64,000 bases of DNA, from NCBI GenBank assembly GCA_041399085.1, contig JAWKTM010000007.1, positions 153,773-217,772 of the forward strand, read 5' to 3'. This document shows positions 27,317 to 36,086 of this stretch, piece after piece (within the stretch, counting starts at the first letter, position 1; every line of letters begins with the position of its first letter). The translations under genes were made by a program, and so were the position numbers. The notes beneath the pieces were generated by a model. It saw only the letters and a list, made by a program, of their open reading frames with translations, did no database searches and was not told where the DNA came from. The DNA is from JAWKTM01 sp041399085 (lineage in GTDB: Bacteria; Planctomycetota; Planctomycetia; Pirellulales; Pirellulaceae).

Positions 27317-27412
27317 CGAAAATCGTCCTTAAGCGGCGATATTATGCCGTGTCGAGTCGGTCTCTTTTTCAAGTTTTATGTGATTTCTGGTTTTGGAGAG
27401 GAAGGTGAGTTG

Positions 27413-28390
27413 ATGAAAGTTGGGCGGAAGGGGTTTACGTTGGTCGAGCTACTGGTGGTGATTGCCATCATCGGCGTGTTGGTGGCAATGTTGCTGCCCG
27501 CCGTTCAGGCGGCTCGCGAGGCGGCTCGACGGTCGAGCTGCACGAACAATGTCAAGCAGTTGGCGCTGGCGTTCCACAATTACCATGACACGTATAAGAA
27601 GTTTCCCGCGTATCAGTATCACGTGTCGGGTGTGAATGCGTGGCAGGGCCACGGGGCTTTGACAATGATTCTGCCGTTTATCGAGCAGAATAACATTTAT
27701 GACAAAGTCGACTTCACCAAGTCGTGGGATAATGGCGTACACAGTGCCTTGCGCACGACGCACATCGAAGCGTTTAAGTGCCCGTCGGACGTACCGTATC
27801 CCAACCAAGCGTACGGCGGAACGAATTACGGGGTCAGCGGCGGAGCTCGTGTGAATTTCTACGACACGGGCAGCCCGACACCGGCCAGCGGCGTGTTTGT
27901 TCGACGCCGTGAGACATCGATGGCCGAAGTTTTGGACGGCACTTCCAATACGATCATGGTGGCCGAGTTCCTGCATGGCGATGACAGTACTTCGTTCCGA
28001 ACGTTGGAGCGTGACTTTACCAACAGCTTGTCGATTGCCACGGACAATTTCCCAACGCAATCCGAAGTGGAAACGGCAGGCACGGCATGTGATGCGAATT
28101 CATATCAACAAGTCAACGCCGGCCGCGACTGGATGGGCAGCTTCCCCGGTCATATCGCCGTCAACATGGTTGCGCCGCCCAACTGGCAGCACATCAATTG
28201 TTGTTCCGGCGGCGGTTTCGGTTACGCTTGCGACCGCAACGGCATCGTCCCGGCGCGCAGCTTGCATCCTGGCGGCGTGAACGTGGGGCTGGCCGATGGC
28301 TCGACACGCTTCGTGCCAGAAACCGTGGACTTTGTCACTTGGCAACGCATGGGCGCCCGCGCCGACGGACAGCCGATCCAGCTTCCGTAA
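27413..28390 (+). CDS. DUF1559 domain protein with prepilin-type N terminus
   Basis: A 325-residue protein from ATG 27413. Residues 1-35 are a type IV pilin-like leader: a short basic stretch, then GFTLVELLVVIAIIGVLVAM with the methylated-Phe/Glu+5 pattern cut by a prepilin peptidase. The DUF1559 domain follows (AAREAARRSSCTNNVKQL, LAFHNYHDTY, DGTSNTIMVAEFLHG). The C-terminal HPGGVNVGLADG is the H-X9-DG processing-associated motif. Planctomycetes encode dozens of these as surface pseudopilin-like proteins of unclear role. A small lipoprotein gene follows 217 bases on, after a cloverleaf repeat. Confidence 0.93.
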   Translation: MKVGRKGFTLVELLVVIAIIGVLVAMLLPAVQAAREAARRSSCTNNVKQLALAFHNYHDTYKKFPAYQYHVSGVNAWQGHGALTMILPFIEQNNIYDKVDFTKSWDNGVHSALRTTHIEAFKCPSDVPYPNQAYGGTNYGVSGGARVNFYDTGSPTPASGVFVRRRETSMAEVLDGTSNTIMVAEFLHGDDSTSFRTLERDFTNSLSIATDNFPTQSEVETAGTACDANSYQQVNAGRDWMGSFPGHIAVNMVAPPNWQHINCCSGGGFGYACDRNGIVPARSLHPGGVNVGLADGSTRFVPETVDFVTWQRMGARADGQPIQLP

Positions 28391-28397
28391 ACGTTAT

Positions 28398-28461
28398 TCA
28401 CCGGAGTGCTCGCGCACTTCCGCTTTCATATGAAAGCGGAGCAGCGCAAGCTGCCCGGTGA
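28398..28461. repeat. 64-bp perfect cloverleaf palindromic element (family B)
   Basis: Starts eight bases after the DUF1559 stop. Every base of the 64 lies in one of four stems or three tetraloops. The outer stem is TCACCGG/CCGGTGA (7 bp). Arm 1 is AGTGC-TCGC-GCACT, arm 2 is TCCGCTTTC-ATAT-GAAAGCGGA (9 bp) and arm 3 is GCAGC-GCAA-GCTGC. There are no unpaired bases between stems, giving a four-way junction as RNA or as a DNA cruciform. It may also act as a transcription terminator, although it lacks a T tract. Confidence 0.9.
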
Positions 28462-28607
28462 CGCGCCGCAACGCGAACCTTTACGTCAGCGGCACGTGTG
28501 CCCGGCGCGACCGCGTCGGGCACTTGCCTTTCTTGTTGATTGCCGACGCTCTCAGTAGTTGGCTTGTCGTGTTTAACACAATTTGGAATCGGAATTAGAG
28601 GTAAGTT

Positions 28608-28916
28608 ATGTATAGATATATGTTGGGTGTGATGTTGTTGGCCGTGGCTTTGATGTCCGGATGTGGTCGCAGCACCAAATCCGTACGAGTGGAAGTGCCT
28701 CCCGCAGTGGAACAAATTCGCATGACGCTGCAACCCTACGCCGACTCGGGCCAACTCGACAGCGGCGTTGTTGCGTTGCACGATCAGATCGAGGCTTTGA
28801 AGGCCGACGATCCGGCCAAGGCCGCGACATTGGAATCGGATCTGACTGAGTTGGAAGGACTGAAGACGCCAGATAAAGTGAAGGCCAAAGCTCAGGAGAT
28901 GCTGGGTAAGCTTTAA
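28608..28916 (+). CDS. Small lipoprotein, 102 residues
   Basis: ATG 28608 is preceded by AGAGGTAAG. The N terminus MYRYMLGVMLLAVALMSGC is a lipoprotein signal with acylated C19. The mature part is short, acidic and predicted helical (two amphipathic helices around residues 35-75 and 80-102, ending AQEMLGKL). It lies downstream of the DUF1559 gene in the same orientation, an arrangement repeated in planctomycetes where a small lipoprotein follows a DUF1559 protein. It probably sits at the outer membrane and may assist the pseudopilin-like protein; that role is inference. Confidence 0.8.
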   Translation: MYRYMLGVMLLAVALMSGCGRSTKSVRVEVPPAVEQIRMTLQPYADSGQLDSGVVALHDQIEALKADDPAKAATLESDLTELEGLKTPDKVKAKAQEMLGKL

Positions 28917-28977
28917 TGTGACGCCTGCAGCCTAGCCGGTACAATCGCGGTCTACCCGCCGGGACGACGAACGAGCG

Positions 28978-30450
28978 ATGGCGAAAAGGGAATCGAAACG
29001 GCGAAAACCGAGAAACGGCGTTGCTGAGTCTCCGCGAAAAGAATCTTCAAATCCACGTCGCGCGACTCGCGGGACGTGGATTCTTTTCGCGCTCGTCGCG
29101 ACAGCGGCTTTCTTTTCCGTCTGGAAGATGACTGGGTGGCTGCAACGGACATCTCACAGCGATACTCCTTCGTCGCCAGACTTCAACGTAAACAAATCTC
29201 CACCTATTTCACCGGAAACGGTATTTGATATTTCGTCATCGCCGCCGAAGACTACGGAGGCGATTCGTGACGAAGCGTTCGACCTGTGTAAGACATTGAT
29301 TGCGGATTCGCCGACTTCACCCGAAGCGATCGCGGTTCTTGCACTCAGCCAGATGCGGTGGGGCCAAACCGATGAGGCGTCCGAGTCATGGCGACGAGCG
29401 TTGGCGCTGAATCCACAATTCTCGCCGGCTCATGTGGGACTTGGTCGCATTGCCCATACCGCCGGACAGCCACAATCCGTCGTAAAACACATGCAAGCCG
29501 CCATCGCGGCGAATTCCAAGCAATGTGCCGCCTACGCCCCACTGATTGACGCGTTGCTCCAGTTGCCCGATATCGACCAGGCGTTTCAAGTGGCGGAAGC
29601 GTATCAACGTCTTTGTCCAGAAGATAACGAAGCCTATTTTTGGCTGGGCCAAGTTTATCTTCAGCGCGAAGAATACGATCGGGCTCGTGCGGCCCATGAG
29701 AATAGCATTCGCCTCAATCCACAGGCCACGCGTTCTTACTATTCGCTAGCGCTCGCTTGCCAACGATTGGGAGACGATCAGCAGGCCGCCGCTTATCGGA
29801 AAACATTCCTGGAACTAAGCCGGCAGGATTTGGATCGTCAACGACAAGCCAATCGCGAACATGAGGATGTAAGCTATGTTCGGGGTTGGGCGTCGGGTGT
29901 GTGGTTCTCGGCGGGAGAAGTCTACCGAAAGAACGGTCAAGGGTTGAAAGCCGAAGCCTGTTGGGTGCGCGGCGCCAGGCTCGACACTGGCGAAGTTGCT
30001 TGCCGAGAAGGGCTGGTAGCATTGTACCGTGAGGAACGGCGATTTCCGGCCGCCGTCCAAGTGTTAGAAGAGTTGGTTGCATCCCATCATGAACGGGCCG
30101 ACTATTGGACCTCTTTGGGCGAGTCGCGAATGGAGATGCGGCAGGCAACGGAAGCAAGCAGCGCTTTCCGAAGTGCACTGAGGATTGATCCTCGTTTCTT
30201 GGCCGCATATTTGGGACTAGCGCAACTTGAATTGCAGATACCGGGTTCCGTGCCGGACGCCGCGGTAATGGCGGAGAAAGCCGCCGATATCCAGCCGTCG
30301 CCGGAAACCTTCGTCACGCTCGGCGCGCTGTTACAACAGCAGGGCCGCCCCAGGGACGCGGTCGACGCGATGCGCAAGGCCATCGAACTTGCTCCCAATA
30401 ATTCGCAATTGCGAGCTACCTATGAACAGATGCTTCAGGAAGCCGAATAA
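28978..30450 (+). CDS. TPR-repeat membrane-anchored protein
   Basis: A 490-residue protein with a very basic N terminus (MAKRESKRRKPRN), one membrane helix at about residues 33-52, a Ser/Pro-rich linker, and tetratricopeptide repeats through most of the remainder (for example SPEAIAVLALSQMRWGQTDE, AYFWLGQVYLQREEYDRA, TFVTLGALLQQQGRPRDA). TPRs make protein-binding superhelices, presumably facing the periplasm. The next gene, a CRTAC1-type protein, starts 28 bases before this gene's stop, so the two are translationally coupled and likely form one functional unit. The partner is inferred to be the CRTAC1 protein. Confidence 0.88.
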   Translation: MAKRESKRRKPRNGVAESPRKESSNPRRATRGTWILFALVATAAFFSVWKMTGWLQRTSHSDTPSSPDFNVNKSPPISPETVFDISSSPPKTTEAIRDEAFDLCKTLIADSPTSPEAIAVLALSQMRWGQTDEASESWRRALALNPQFSPAHVGLGRIAHTAGQPQSVVKHMQAAIAANSKQCAAYAPLIDALLQLPDIDQAFQVAEAYQRLCPEDNEAYFWLGQVYLQREEYDRARAAHENSIRLNPQATRSYYSLALACQRLGDDQQAAAYRKTFLELSRQDLDRQRQANREHEDVSYVRGWASGVWFSAGEVYRKNGQGLKAEACWVRGARLDTGEVACREGLVALYREERRFPAAVQVLEELVASHHERADYWTSLGESRMEMRQATEASSAFRSALRIDPRFLAAYLGLAQLELQIPGSVPDAAVMAEKAADIQPSPETFVTLGALLQQQGRPRDAVDAMRKAIELAPNNSQLRATYEQMLQEAE

Positions 30451-31141
30451 CAGCCGGCCACATGATCGTTCGTACTGGCCTTCGTGTGTTGCACTCGTGC
30501 TGTGTGGATTCGCGATCAACCCATGCGGCACGGCATGGGGGCAGGACCAGTTTCCGATTCGCTTAGTCGATGTCACTGGGCGCACGGGCATCGATTTCCT
30601 GCATACCGACGGAAGTTCGGGGGAGCGCTATATCGTCGAGACATTGGCATCCGGCATGGCTGCTTTTGATTATGACAATGATGGAGACACCGATCTGTAT
30701 TTTCTTAACGGCATGCGCAATGGCTCCGCATACGGCCAACCCTTCTACCACGAATCGATTGTATCGCAACGATGGGGAGGGCGCTTTACCGATGTCACGG
30801 AATACGCGGGCGTGGGTGATCCGGGCTTCGGATTGGGTGTGGCGGTGGCTGACTACGACAACGATGGCTACCAAGACTTGTATGTGAGCAACTTTGGGGT
30901 CAACGTGCTGTATCGCAATCGGGGTGACGGCACGTTTGCGAATGCTTCGGACGAAGCAGCGGTGGCAGGCGGGGAAACCGTTGGAGCTGGCGTCTGTTTT
31001 CTCGACATTGAAGGCGATGGCGATTTGGATGTGTACGTGGCCAACTATGTACGGTTTCAGTTCGACCAGCATCGTTCGCTTACGGTCGACGGTTTCCCCA
31101 ATACCGTGGGCCTAAGGACTTTGAGGCCCAGCCGGACGTGA
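30422..31141 (+). CDS. CRTAC1 family protein, N-terminal part (FG-GAP repeats), frameshifted
   Basis: ATG 30422 lies inside the end of the TPR gene. A secretion signal (residues 1-40) precedes three VCBS/FG-GAP calcium-binding repeats: DYDNDGDTDLYFLNG, DYDNDGYQDLYVSNFG and DIEGDGDLDVYVANY. The frame is lost at about 31100 in a run of Cs (TTCCCC); one extra C restores PQYRGPKDFEAQPDVMYRNN and links to the next frame. Proteins of this type are exported beta-propellers. The break hides the fact that the original gene runs to 32142. Confidence 0.85.
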   Translation: MNRCFRKPNNSRPHDRSYWPSCVALVLCGFAINPCGTAWGQDQFPIRLVDVTGRTGIDFLHTDGSSGERYIVETLASGMAAFDYDNDGDTDLYFLNGMRNGSAYGQPFYHESIVSQRWGGRFTDVTEYAGVGDPGFGLGVAVADYDNDGYQDLYVSNFGVNVLYRNRGDGTFANASDEAAVAGGETVGAGVCFLDIEGDGDLDVYVANYVRFQFDQHRSLTVDGFPNTVGLRTLRPSRT

Positions 31142-32142
31142 TGTATCGAAACAATGGCGACGGGACGTTTAGCGATGTGAGCCGGGAAGCTGGGCTTCAG
31201 ATCGCCACGGGCACTGGCATGGGAACGCTATGCTTGGATTTCGACGACGATCGGGATACGGATATTGTGGTATTGAACGATGTGATGGGCAATTTTCTGT
31301 GGCAGAACGACGGGCATGGCAAGTTCGAGGAAGTGGGGCTGATCGCGGGGATCGGCTACAACGCCGACGGATTACCGCTGGGCAGCATGGGTTTGGACAG
31401 CGCGGACTATGACCGGGACGGCCGTCTGGATGTTTATCAAACGTCGTATGCCAATGAGTTACCGGCGCTGTATCGAAATCTGGGGGGCGGTTTGTTTCAG
31501 GATGTGACGAAACCTTCCGGGGCGGGCGCTGGGTTATATCCGCATGTGAATTGGGGCGCTGGCTTCGTGGATTTCGAGAACGATGGCGACTGTGATTTGT
31601 ATATTGCCAACGGTCATCTACAGGACAACGTGCATCGGTACAGTGATACCACCACCTATGAAACGGCTAATTCAGTTTTGCTGAACGAGGGCAACGGCCG
31701 TTTCCGGGATGTGAGTTCGTTGTGCGGCGAAGCGTTGGCCGAGCGTCTCAGTAGCCGTGGGATTGCGATTGCCGACCTGGATCAAGATGGTCGCTGCGAC
31801 GTGGTCGTTAGCCAAGCTCGCAGCCGGCCGACTCTGCTGCGTAATGAAAGTCAGCCAGCCGGGCACTGGATCAGTGTCCGATTGCATGGACGTGGGACGA
31901 ATCGTGACGGCGTGGGGGCTCGCATCCGCGTGATGGCCAACGGCGTTTCACAGGTGCGAGAAGTCCATAGCGGCCGGGGCTATCAAAGCCATTGGGGGAC
32001 GGAAGTGCCGTTTGGTTTGGCTGCGGCGACCGCGGTGGATGAGATCTATGTTCAGTGGATTGGCGGTGGCGAGCAAGTCGTGAAATCACCGCCGATCGAC
32101 CGTGTGGTACACATCATCGAATCGAGTAGCGGTCGGCCGTGA
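31138..32142 (+). CDS. CRTAC1 family protein, C-terminal part (FG-GAP repeats and ASPIC/UnbV domain)
   Basis: This continues the gene at 30422 after a one-base indel. Four more calcium-loop repeats are visible (DFDDDRDTDIVVLND, DYDRDGRLDVYQTSY, DFENDGDCDLYIANG, DLDQDGRCDVVVSQ), giving seven in total, enough for one beta-propeller. The last 90 residues are the ASPIC/UnbV domain: HWISVRLHGRGTNRDGVGA, VREVHSGRGYQSH and VDEIYVQWIGG. The whole protein would have about 573 residues. CRTAC1 proteins are secreted and thought to bind ligands or matrix; the TPR partner gene is immediately upstream. Confidence 0.88.
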   Translation: MMYRNNGDGTFSDVSREAGLQIATGTGMGTLCLDFDDDRDTDIVVLNDVMGNFLWQNDGHGKFEEVGLIAGIGYNADGLPLGSMGLDSADYDRDGRLDVYQTSYANELPALYRNLGGGLFQDVTKPSGAGAGLYPHVNWGAGFVDFENDGDCDLYIANGHLQDNVHRYSDTTTYETANSVLLNEGNGRFRDVSSLCGEALAERLSSRGIAIADLDQDGRCDVVVSQARSRPTLLRNESQPAGHWISVRLHGRGTNRDGVGARIRVMANGVSQVREVHSGRGYQSHWGTEVPFGLAAATAVDEIYVQWIGGGEQVVKSPPIDRVVHIIESSSGRP

Positions 32143-32258
32143 CCGCTTGCGATGCTGTCGGTATGACGGACTTATTATGTCTACTGTTATTAAGGTGAAT
32201 TGTCTGGGGACTCTCGTTGATCGACCCCAGGCATGTTTTTACTATGGCGCACGGAATA

Positions 32259-33143
32259 CTAGCTGCACTTTTTGACCATGCGGACTTCGTTGCCGCGGTC
32301 GTTGAAGCGGATTTCGTCCATGAAGGCTTGCATCAACATTAGTCCGCGACGGTTCTCCACATCGAGCGTCTCGGCCGCGGCGGTTATCGTGGCTTCCACA
32401 TCGAAGCCGGGGCCTTCGTCGCGGACCACAAAGACCGCTTCGCTTGACGACAATTGGATTCGTACATGAACGCAGCGATCTCGATACGGCGGTTGCAGCA
32501 ACCGAGCCGACACGGCTTCGCTGGGACGCGCGGAGTACTCGCCAATCGTCTGATCCGCTGGCAACTCCAGATTGCCTCGGTATAGGGCGTTCAGCAACGC
32601 TTCCTTGAGCGCCACACTCATTCGCTGGCCATCGGTATTGTCGCAAAACCGCATTCCGGCCGCCAATTGGTGAACTAGGTCGATCAGCGGATCGATGGCC
32701 GCCGGGTCGTTGGCAATTGTGAATTCAAACTCCGTGCGGCCCAAGTAGCTAATCAAGCGATCATAATTCCGCTCGGCCCGCGAGATGGCCAGCACGTCTT
32801 CGACCGTTTCTAGTAACTTGACCGACAATTGCGACTTGGGCACATAACTGGCGGCTCCCGCGTTGAGCGCCCGCAGCGCCAAAGCTTCGCTGCCATGGGC
32901 CGTCATCAGGATCACGGGCAGTCCGACGTACTCGTTGCGAATCAACTCAACCAACTGCAGCCCATCCATGTTTGGCATCTGCATATCCGTCAGCACTAAG
33001 TCGGCCTTAATTCGCTGAAGTTGTTCGAGCGCTTGCTCGCCATCGATCGCGAATTCGATTTGGCAATCCGACTTGGCTCGCAATAGTCCCGCGGCCAACC
33101 GTCGGTCTACTTCGGAATCATCTACCAACAGAATCGTCGTCAT
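32259..33143 (-). CDS. Response regulator fused to an RsbW-like ATPase/anti-sigma domain
   Basis: A 294-residue protein. Residues 1-120 form a receiver domain: the DD pair at 8-9, phospho-acceptor D53 in LVLTDMQMPNMDG, T in VILMTAHGS and K in SYVPKSQ. After a helical linker, residues 155-294 form a GHKL ATPase domain of the HATPase_c_2 (RsbW/SpoIIAB) type, with SVALKEALLNALYRGN (N box) and VVRDEGPGFDVE (G1 box). Such fusions control anti-anti-sigma partners by serine phosphorylation, or act as phosphorylation-gated switches. It is alone on the minus strand; the partner kinase or antagonist is not in view. Confidence 0.85.
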   Translation of the reverse strand: MTTILLVDDSEVDRRLAAGLLRAKSDCQIEFAIDGEQALEQLQRIKADLVLTDMQMPNMDGLQLVELIRNEYVGLPVILMTAHGSEALALRALNAGAASYVPKSQLSVKLLETVEDVLAISRAERNYDRLISYLGRTEFEFTIANDPAAIDPLIDLVHQLAAGMRFCDNTDGQRMSVALKEALLNALYRGNLELPADQTIGEYSARPSEAVSARLLQPPYRDRCVHVRIQLSSSEAVFVVRDEGPGFDVEATITAAAETLDVENRRGLMLMQAFMDEIRFNDRGNEVRMVKKCS

Positions 33144-33643
33144 CGGTGTCTCCGAACGAAGTTGTGGCCCGGATGAGAAGCATCATGATGAGGTGAGGTG
33201 TGACGCCAGGGCGGGTTCGATTGTACCAACTGGACGCGTCGTGGCGAGTTGCCCGAGCGGCGATGCCAAGTTTTAGGCGACCGGCAGATCAAAAGTAGCA
33301 GCACGCGGCGCAAGCAAGTGAATCCGCCGACACACTCGCTCGCGCTACGTGCTCGTATTTCGGGATTCCGACACACTCGCTCGCGCTACGTGCTCGCATT
33401 TCGGTACATTCTCATCTGCCGGTTGCCTTACCGACCGCCGTGCCGTCAGCGTCGCGTTGACGCTGCTGTCCTGCGTCCTAGAATGAACGGGCTCGCCGGG
33501 TTCGACCGGCGGCCGAGGGGTAAACCTGATCGCTTCATGCCGCCGTGGAAATGGTTCCGGGCGCTCGATTTGCAACAGCGAACGCCAACCATTTTTCGTG
33601 GCACCCGCCTTTCCTCGACGTCAAACCCAGAAAGTTTAACTGC
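33144..33643. repeat. Gene-free region with family C palindromic repeats (33298-33403)
   Basis: About 500 bases with no supported gene. At 33298-33403 an arm GCACG..GCAAGTGAATC pairs with CACACTCGC..CGTGC. The right part (about 37 bases, CACACTCGCTCGCGCTACG followed by TGCTCG) is repeated directly at 33329 and 33367. Related copies flank the tRNA at 37757-37893. The remainder shows nothing recognisable. Confidence 0.7.
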
Positions 33644-34393
33644 ATGGTTACGCGAGCGTTGACCGCCTTGCCCGTGTTTAACGAAGTTGGCCACGTGGCC
33701 GAAGTCCTCGAACAGGTGCGGCGGTATTGTCCGCAGGTGTTGGTGGTCGACGACGGATCGACCGACGGGACTTCGGAACTGTTGAGCGAATTGACGACGG
33801 CTCATCGCGAAATCACGGTCCTCCGCCACGAACAGAACCAAGGGTACGGGGCCGCGCTGCGGACGGCGTTTCGTTTCGCCGTCGATATGGGTTACGACGT
33901 GCTCGTCACGATCGACTGCGACGGACAGCACGAACCGCAGCGGATTCCGCGGTTTATCACGGCTTGCCACCACGGCGTCGATATCGTGTCGGGCAGTCGG
34001 TACTTGAAGCAATATCCGCGCGACAGCCGCCCGCCGGCGGATCGACGTTGGATTAACCAGCGGATCACGAGCGACTTGAATCGGCGGCTCGGCTTGCATT
34101 TGACCGACGCGTTTTGCGGTTTCAAGGCGTATCGCACCTCGGCATTGCGGCATCTGACTCCGACCGAAAGCGGCTATGCGATGCCGCTGGAATTGTGGGT
34201 GCAAGCCGCCGCGGCTCGGCTGCGAATTGTCGAGCTGCCGGTGCCGCTGATCTATCTGGACGAGAAGCGTTCGTTTGGCGGAGCGCTTGATGATTCGCAG
34301 ACGCGGCTGGACTACTATCACACCGTTTTGGATCGAGCGATCGCTTCGGCGGGCTGCTGGGAAGTGTCGCTGTGCGGTGAAGGCGCCGGTTAA
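33644..34393 (+). CDS. Glycosyltransferase family 2 (dolichyl-phosphate mannosyltransferase-like)
   Basis: A 249-residue protein from ATG 33644. It starts LTALPVFNEVGHV and has the GT-A fold signatures VVDDGSTDGT (residues 34-43), QGYGAALRTAF and the metal-binding D91-C-D93 in TIDCDGQHEP, then SGSRYLK and FCGFKAYR. No membrane helices follow, as in the soluble DPM1-type branch that transfers a sugar from a nucleotide donor to a lipid or other acceptor. Its TAA stop overlaps the next ATG (TAATG), so it is coupled to the unknown protein downstream. The acceptor is unknown. Confidence 0.88.
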   Translation: MVTRALTALPVFNEVGHVAEVLEQVRRYCPQVLVVDDGSTDGTSELLSELTTAHREITVLRHEQNQGYGAALRTAFRFAVDMGYDVLVTIDCDGQHEPQRIPRFITACHHGVDIVSGSRYLKQYPRDSRPPADRRWINQRITSDLNRRLGLHLTDAFCGFKAYRTSALRHLTPTESGYAMPLELWVQAAAARLRIVELPVPLIYLDEKRSFGGALDDSQTRLDYYHTVLDRAIASAGCWEVSLCGEGAG

Positions 34394-36016
34394 TGTCGGC
34401 CGACGGCGACTTGGAATATCGGCGTTGGCGAGCGCCGCGCGAGCACGCGTCCGCTCTGATCGAACCGGCGCTGTCGGACGTAGAAAACTGTTGGCGGCAG
34501 AATCAGCGTCGTCTGGCGCAACCTGCCATGTTGCGGTTTAGTTCGCTTGACGATCTGCGTCGGCAAGCTCGGCTGGAGCTGTTCGACATCGCGCGGCGAC
34601 ACACGCTGGCCTATCGCGACGCGCCGGGGCCGCTGTCGCCGGACCAGCCATGTCTGATGGCCGGGCATCAACCCGAGATGTTTCATCCGGGCGTGTGGTT
34701 CAAGAACTATGTGTTGTCGGCGCTGGGCCAGCGTTTTGCCGCCGCGGCGATCAACCTGGTGATCGATAACGACACGCCGCACTCGACGGCCATTCGCGTG
34801 CCGCTGGACGACGCGGCAGCGACGCGCGTCGAACCCGTTCCGTTCGATCAAGCCACGACGGACATCGCATTCGAAGAACGCACGGTGATCGACGCCGAGC
34901 TGTTCGCATCGTTCGGCCGCCGAGTGCGCGAGGCGATCGCGCCGCTAGTGGCGAACCCGCTGATCGAACGCTATTGGCCGTTGGTGTTGGAAACCTTGCC
35001 GCGCATGTCGAACAATATTGGACTGGCCTTGGCCGCCGCTCGGCATCGAATCGAAGCGGATCATGGGTTGAAGACCTGGGAAGCGCCGCTGAGCCACGTG
35101 TGTGAGACGACCGCGTTTCGGCGATTCTTGTTGGAGTTGTTCGGGCGAGCCGCCGAGCTGCATGCGATTCACAACGCCGCGTTGGACGAGTACCGCCGCG
35201 TGAATCGCGCGCAGCCAAACGCATCCGGTCCCCGCGCTGGCCGTCGAACAAGATTGGCTGGAGTTGCCGTTGTGGATGTGGACGGCGGACGAGCCACGGC
35301 GTCGGCGGCTGTTTGTTCGACAGACGCGGGGCGGCATCGAGCTCACGGACCGCCAGCGGCAACGCCTGTCGATCGCGATGCCCGAGAGCGGCTGCCACGG
35401 CAGCGACTGCATCGGCTTGGCGCTCGAGCAGTTGGACGAACTATCGCGAGCCGGGCTGCGTTTGAGGCCGCGGGCCTTGGCGACCACGATGTTCGCGCGG
35501 CTCGTGCTGAGCGATCTGTTTCTGCACGGCATTGGCGGCGGCAAGTACGATCAGCTCACCGACGTGATTTTGCGGCGGTTCTTTGCGGTCGAACCGCCCG
35601 AGTTCATGGTGCTGACCGCCACCACGCATCTGCCGATCGCGATGCCGTCGGTCACGGCCGACGATCTGCGCGCGACCGAACTTCGGCTACGGCGGCTCGA
35701 ATGGAATCCCGAGCAATGCTTGCCCGCCGACGCGCCGGAAGCCGCTCGTCGCTTGGCGGCGGACAAGCGCGCGTGGCTCGAACGCGATTTGTCCGGCGGC
35801 CAGCGACGCGAGCGGCACGCGGCAATTCAGCAAATCAACGCGGACTTGCGGGCGTTCGTCGAACGGCAGCGGTCGGAGGCCGCGGCCGAACGGCAACGTG
35901 TGGCGGCCGAGTTGCGGCGGCGAACGCTGCTGGCTTCGCGCGAATTTTCGTTCTGCTTGTTCCCGGAAGAAAGTTTGTGCAAATTGCTACTGGAACTTTC
36001 CATGAAAGGGGCGTAA
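34393..36016 (+). CDS. Conserved planctomycete protein of unknown function, one frameshift
   Basis: Starts at ATG 34393, overlapping the stop of the glycosyltransferase gene. The first frame runs about 270 residues (CLMAGHQPEMFHPGVWFKNY, NLVIDNDTPHS, ERYWPLVLETLPRMSNN). Near 35205-35215 the frame shifts by one and conserved-looking sequence continues to 36016 (CHGSDCIGLALEQLDELS, LVLSDLFLHGIGGGKYD, VLTATTHLP and a helical, Arg-rich C terminus ending LLLELSMKGA), for about 540 residues in all. The GHQPEMFHPGVWFKNY segment vaguely recalls the GQQ..L.GPLY..YK region of the bacillithiol synthase BshC, with which overall length and the helical C terminus also agree. This is a weak inference. Followed by a GNAT gene. 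Confidence 0.65.
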
Positions 36017-36086
36017 GTTAATCTCTGCATCAACGGAACAGGGGCCTTGATGGACCGACGACTCTTTCGTGGAAGGGATGCTCGTT

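Noticed and set aside
31095..31141. Programmed frameshift in CRTAC1
   Set aside because: No slippery heptamer or downstream pseudoknot is apparent; a single missing C in a short run is enough and similar indels affect unrelated genes.
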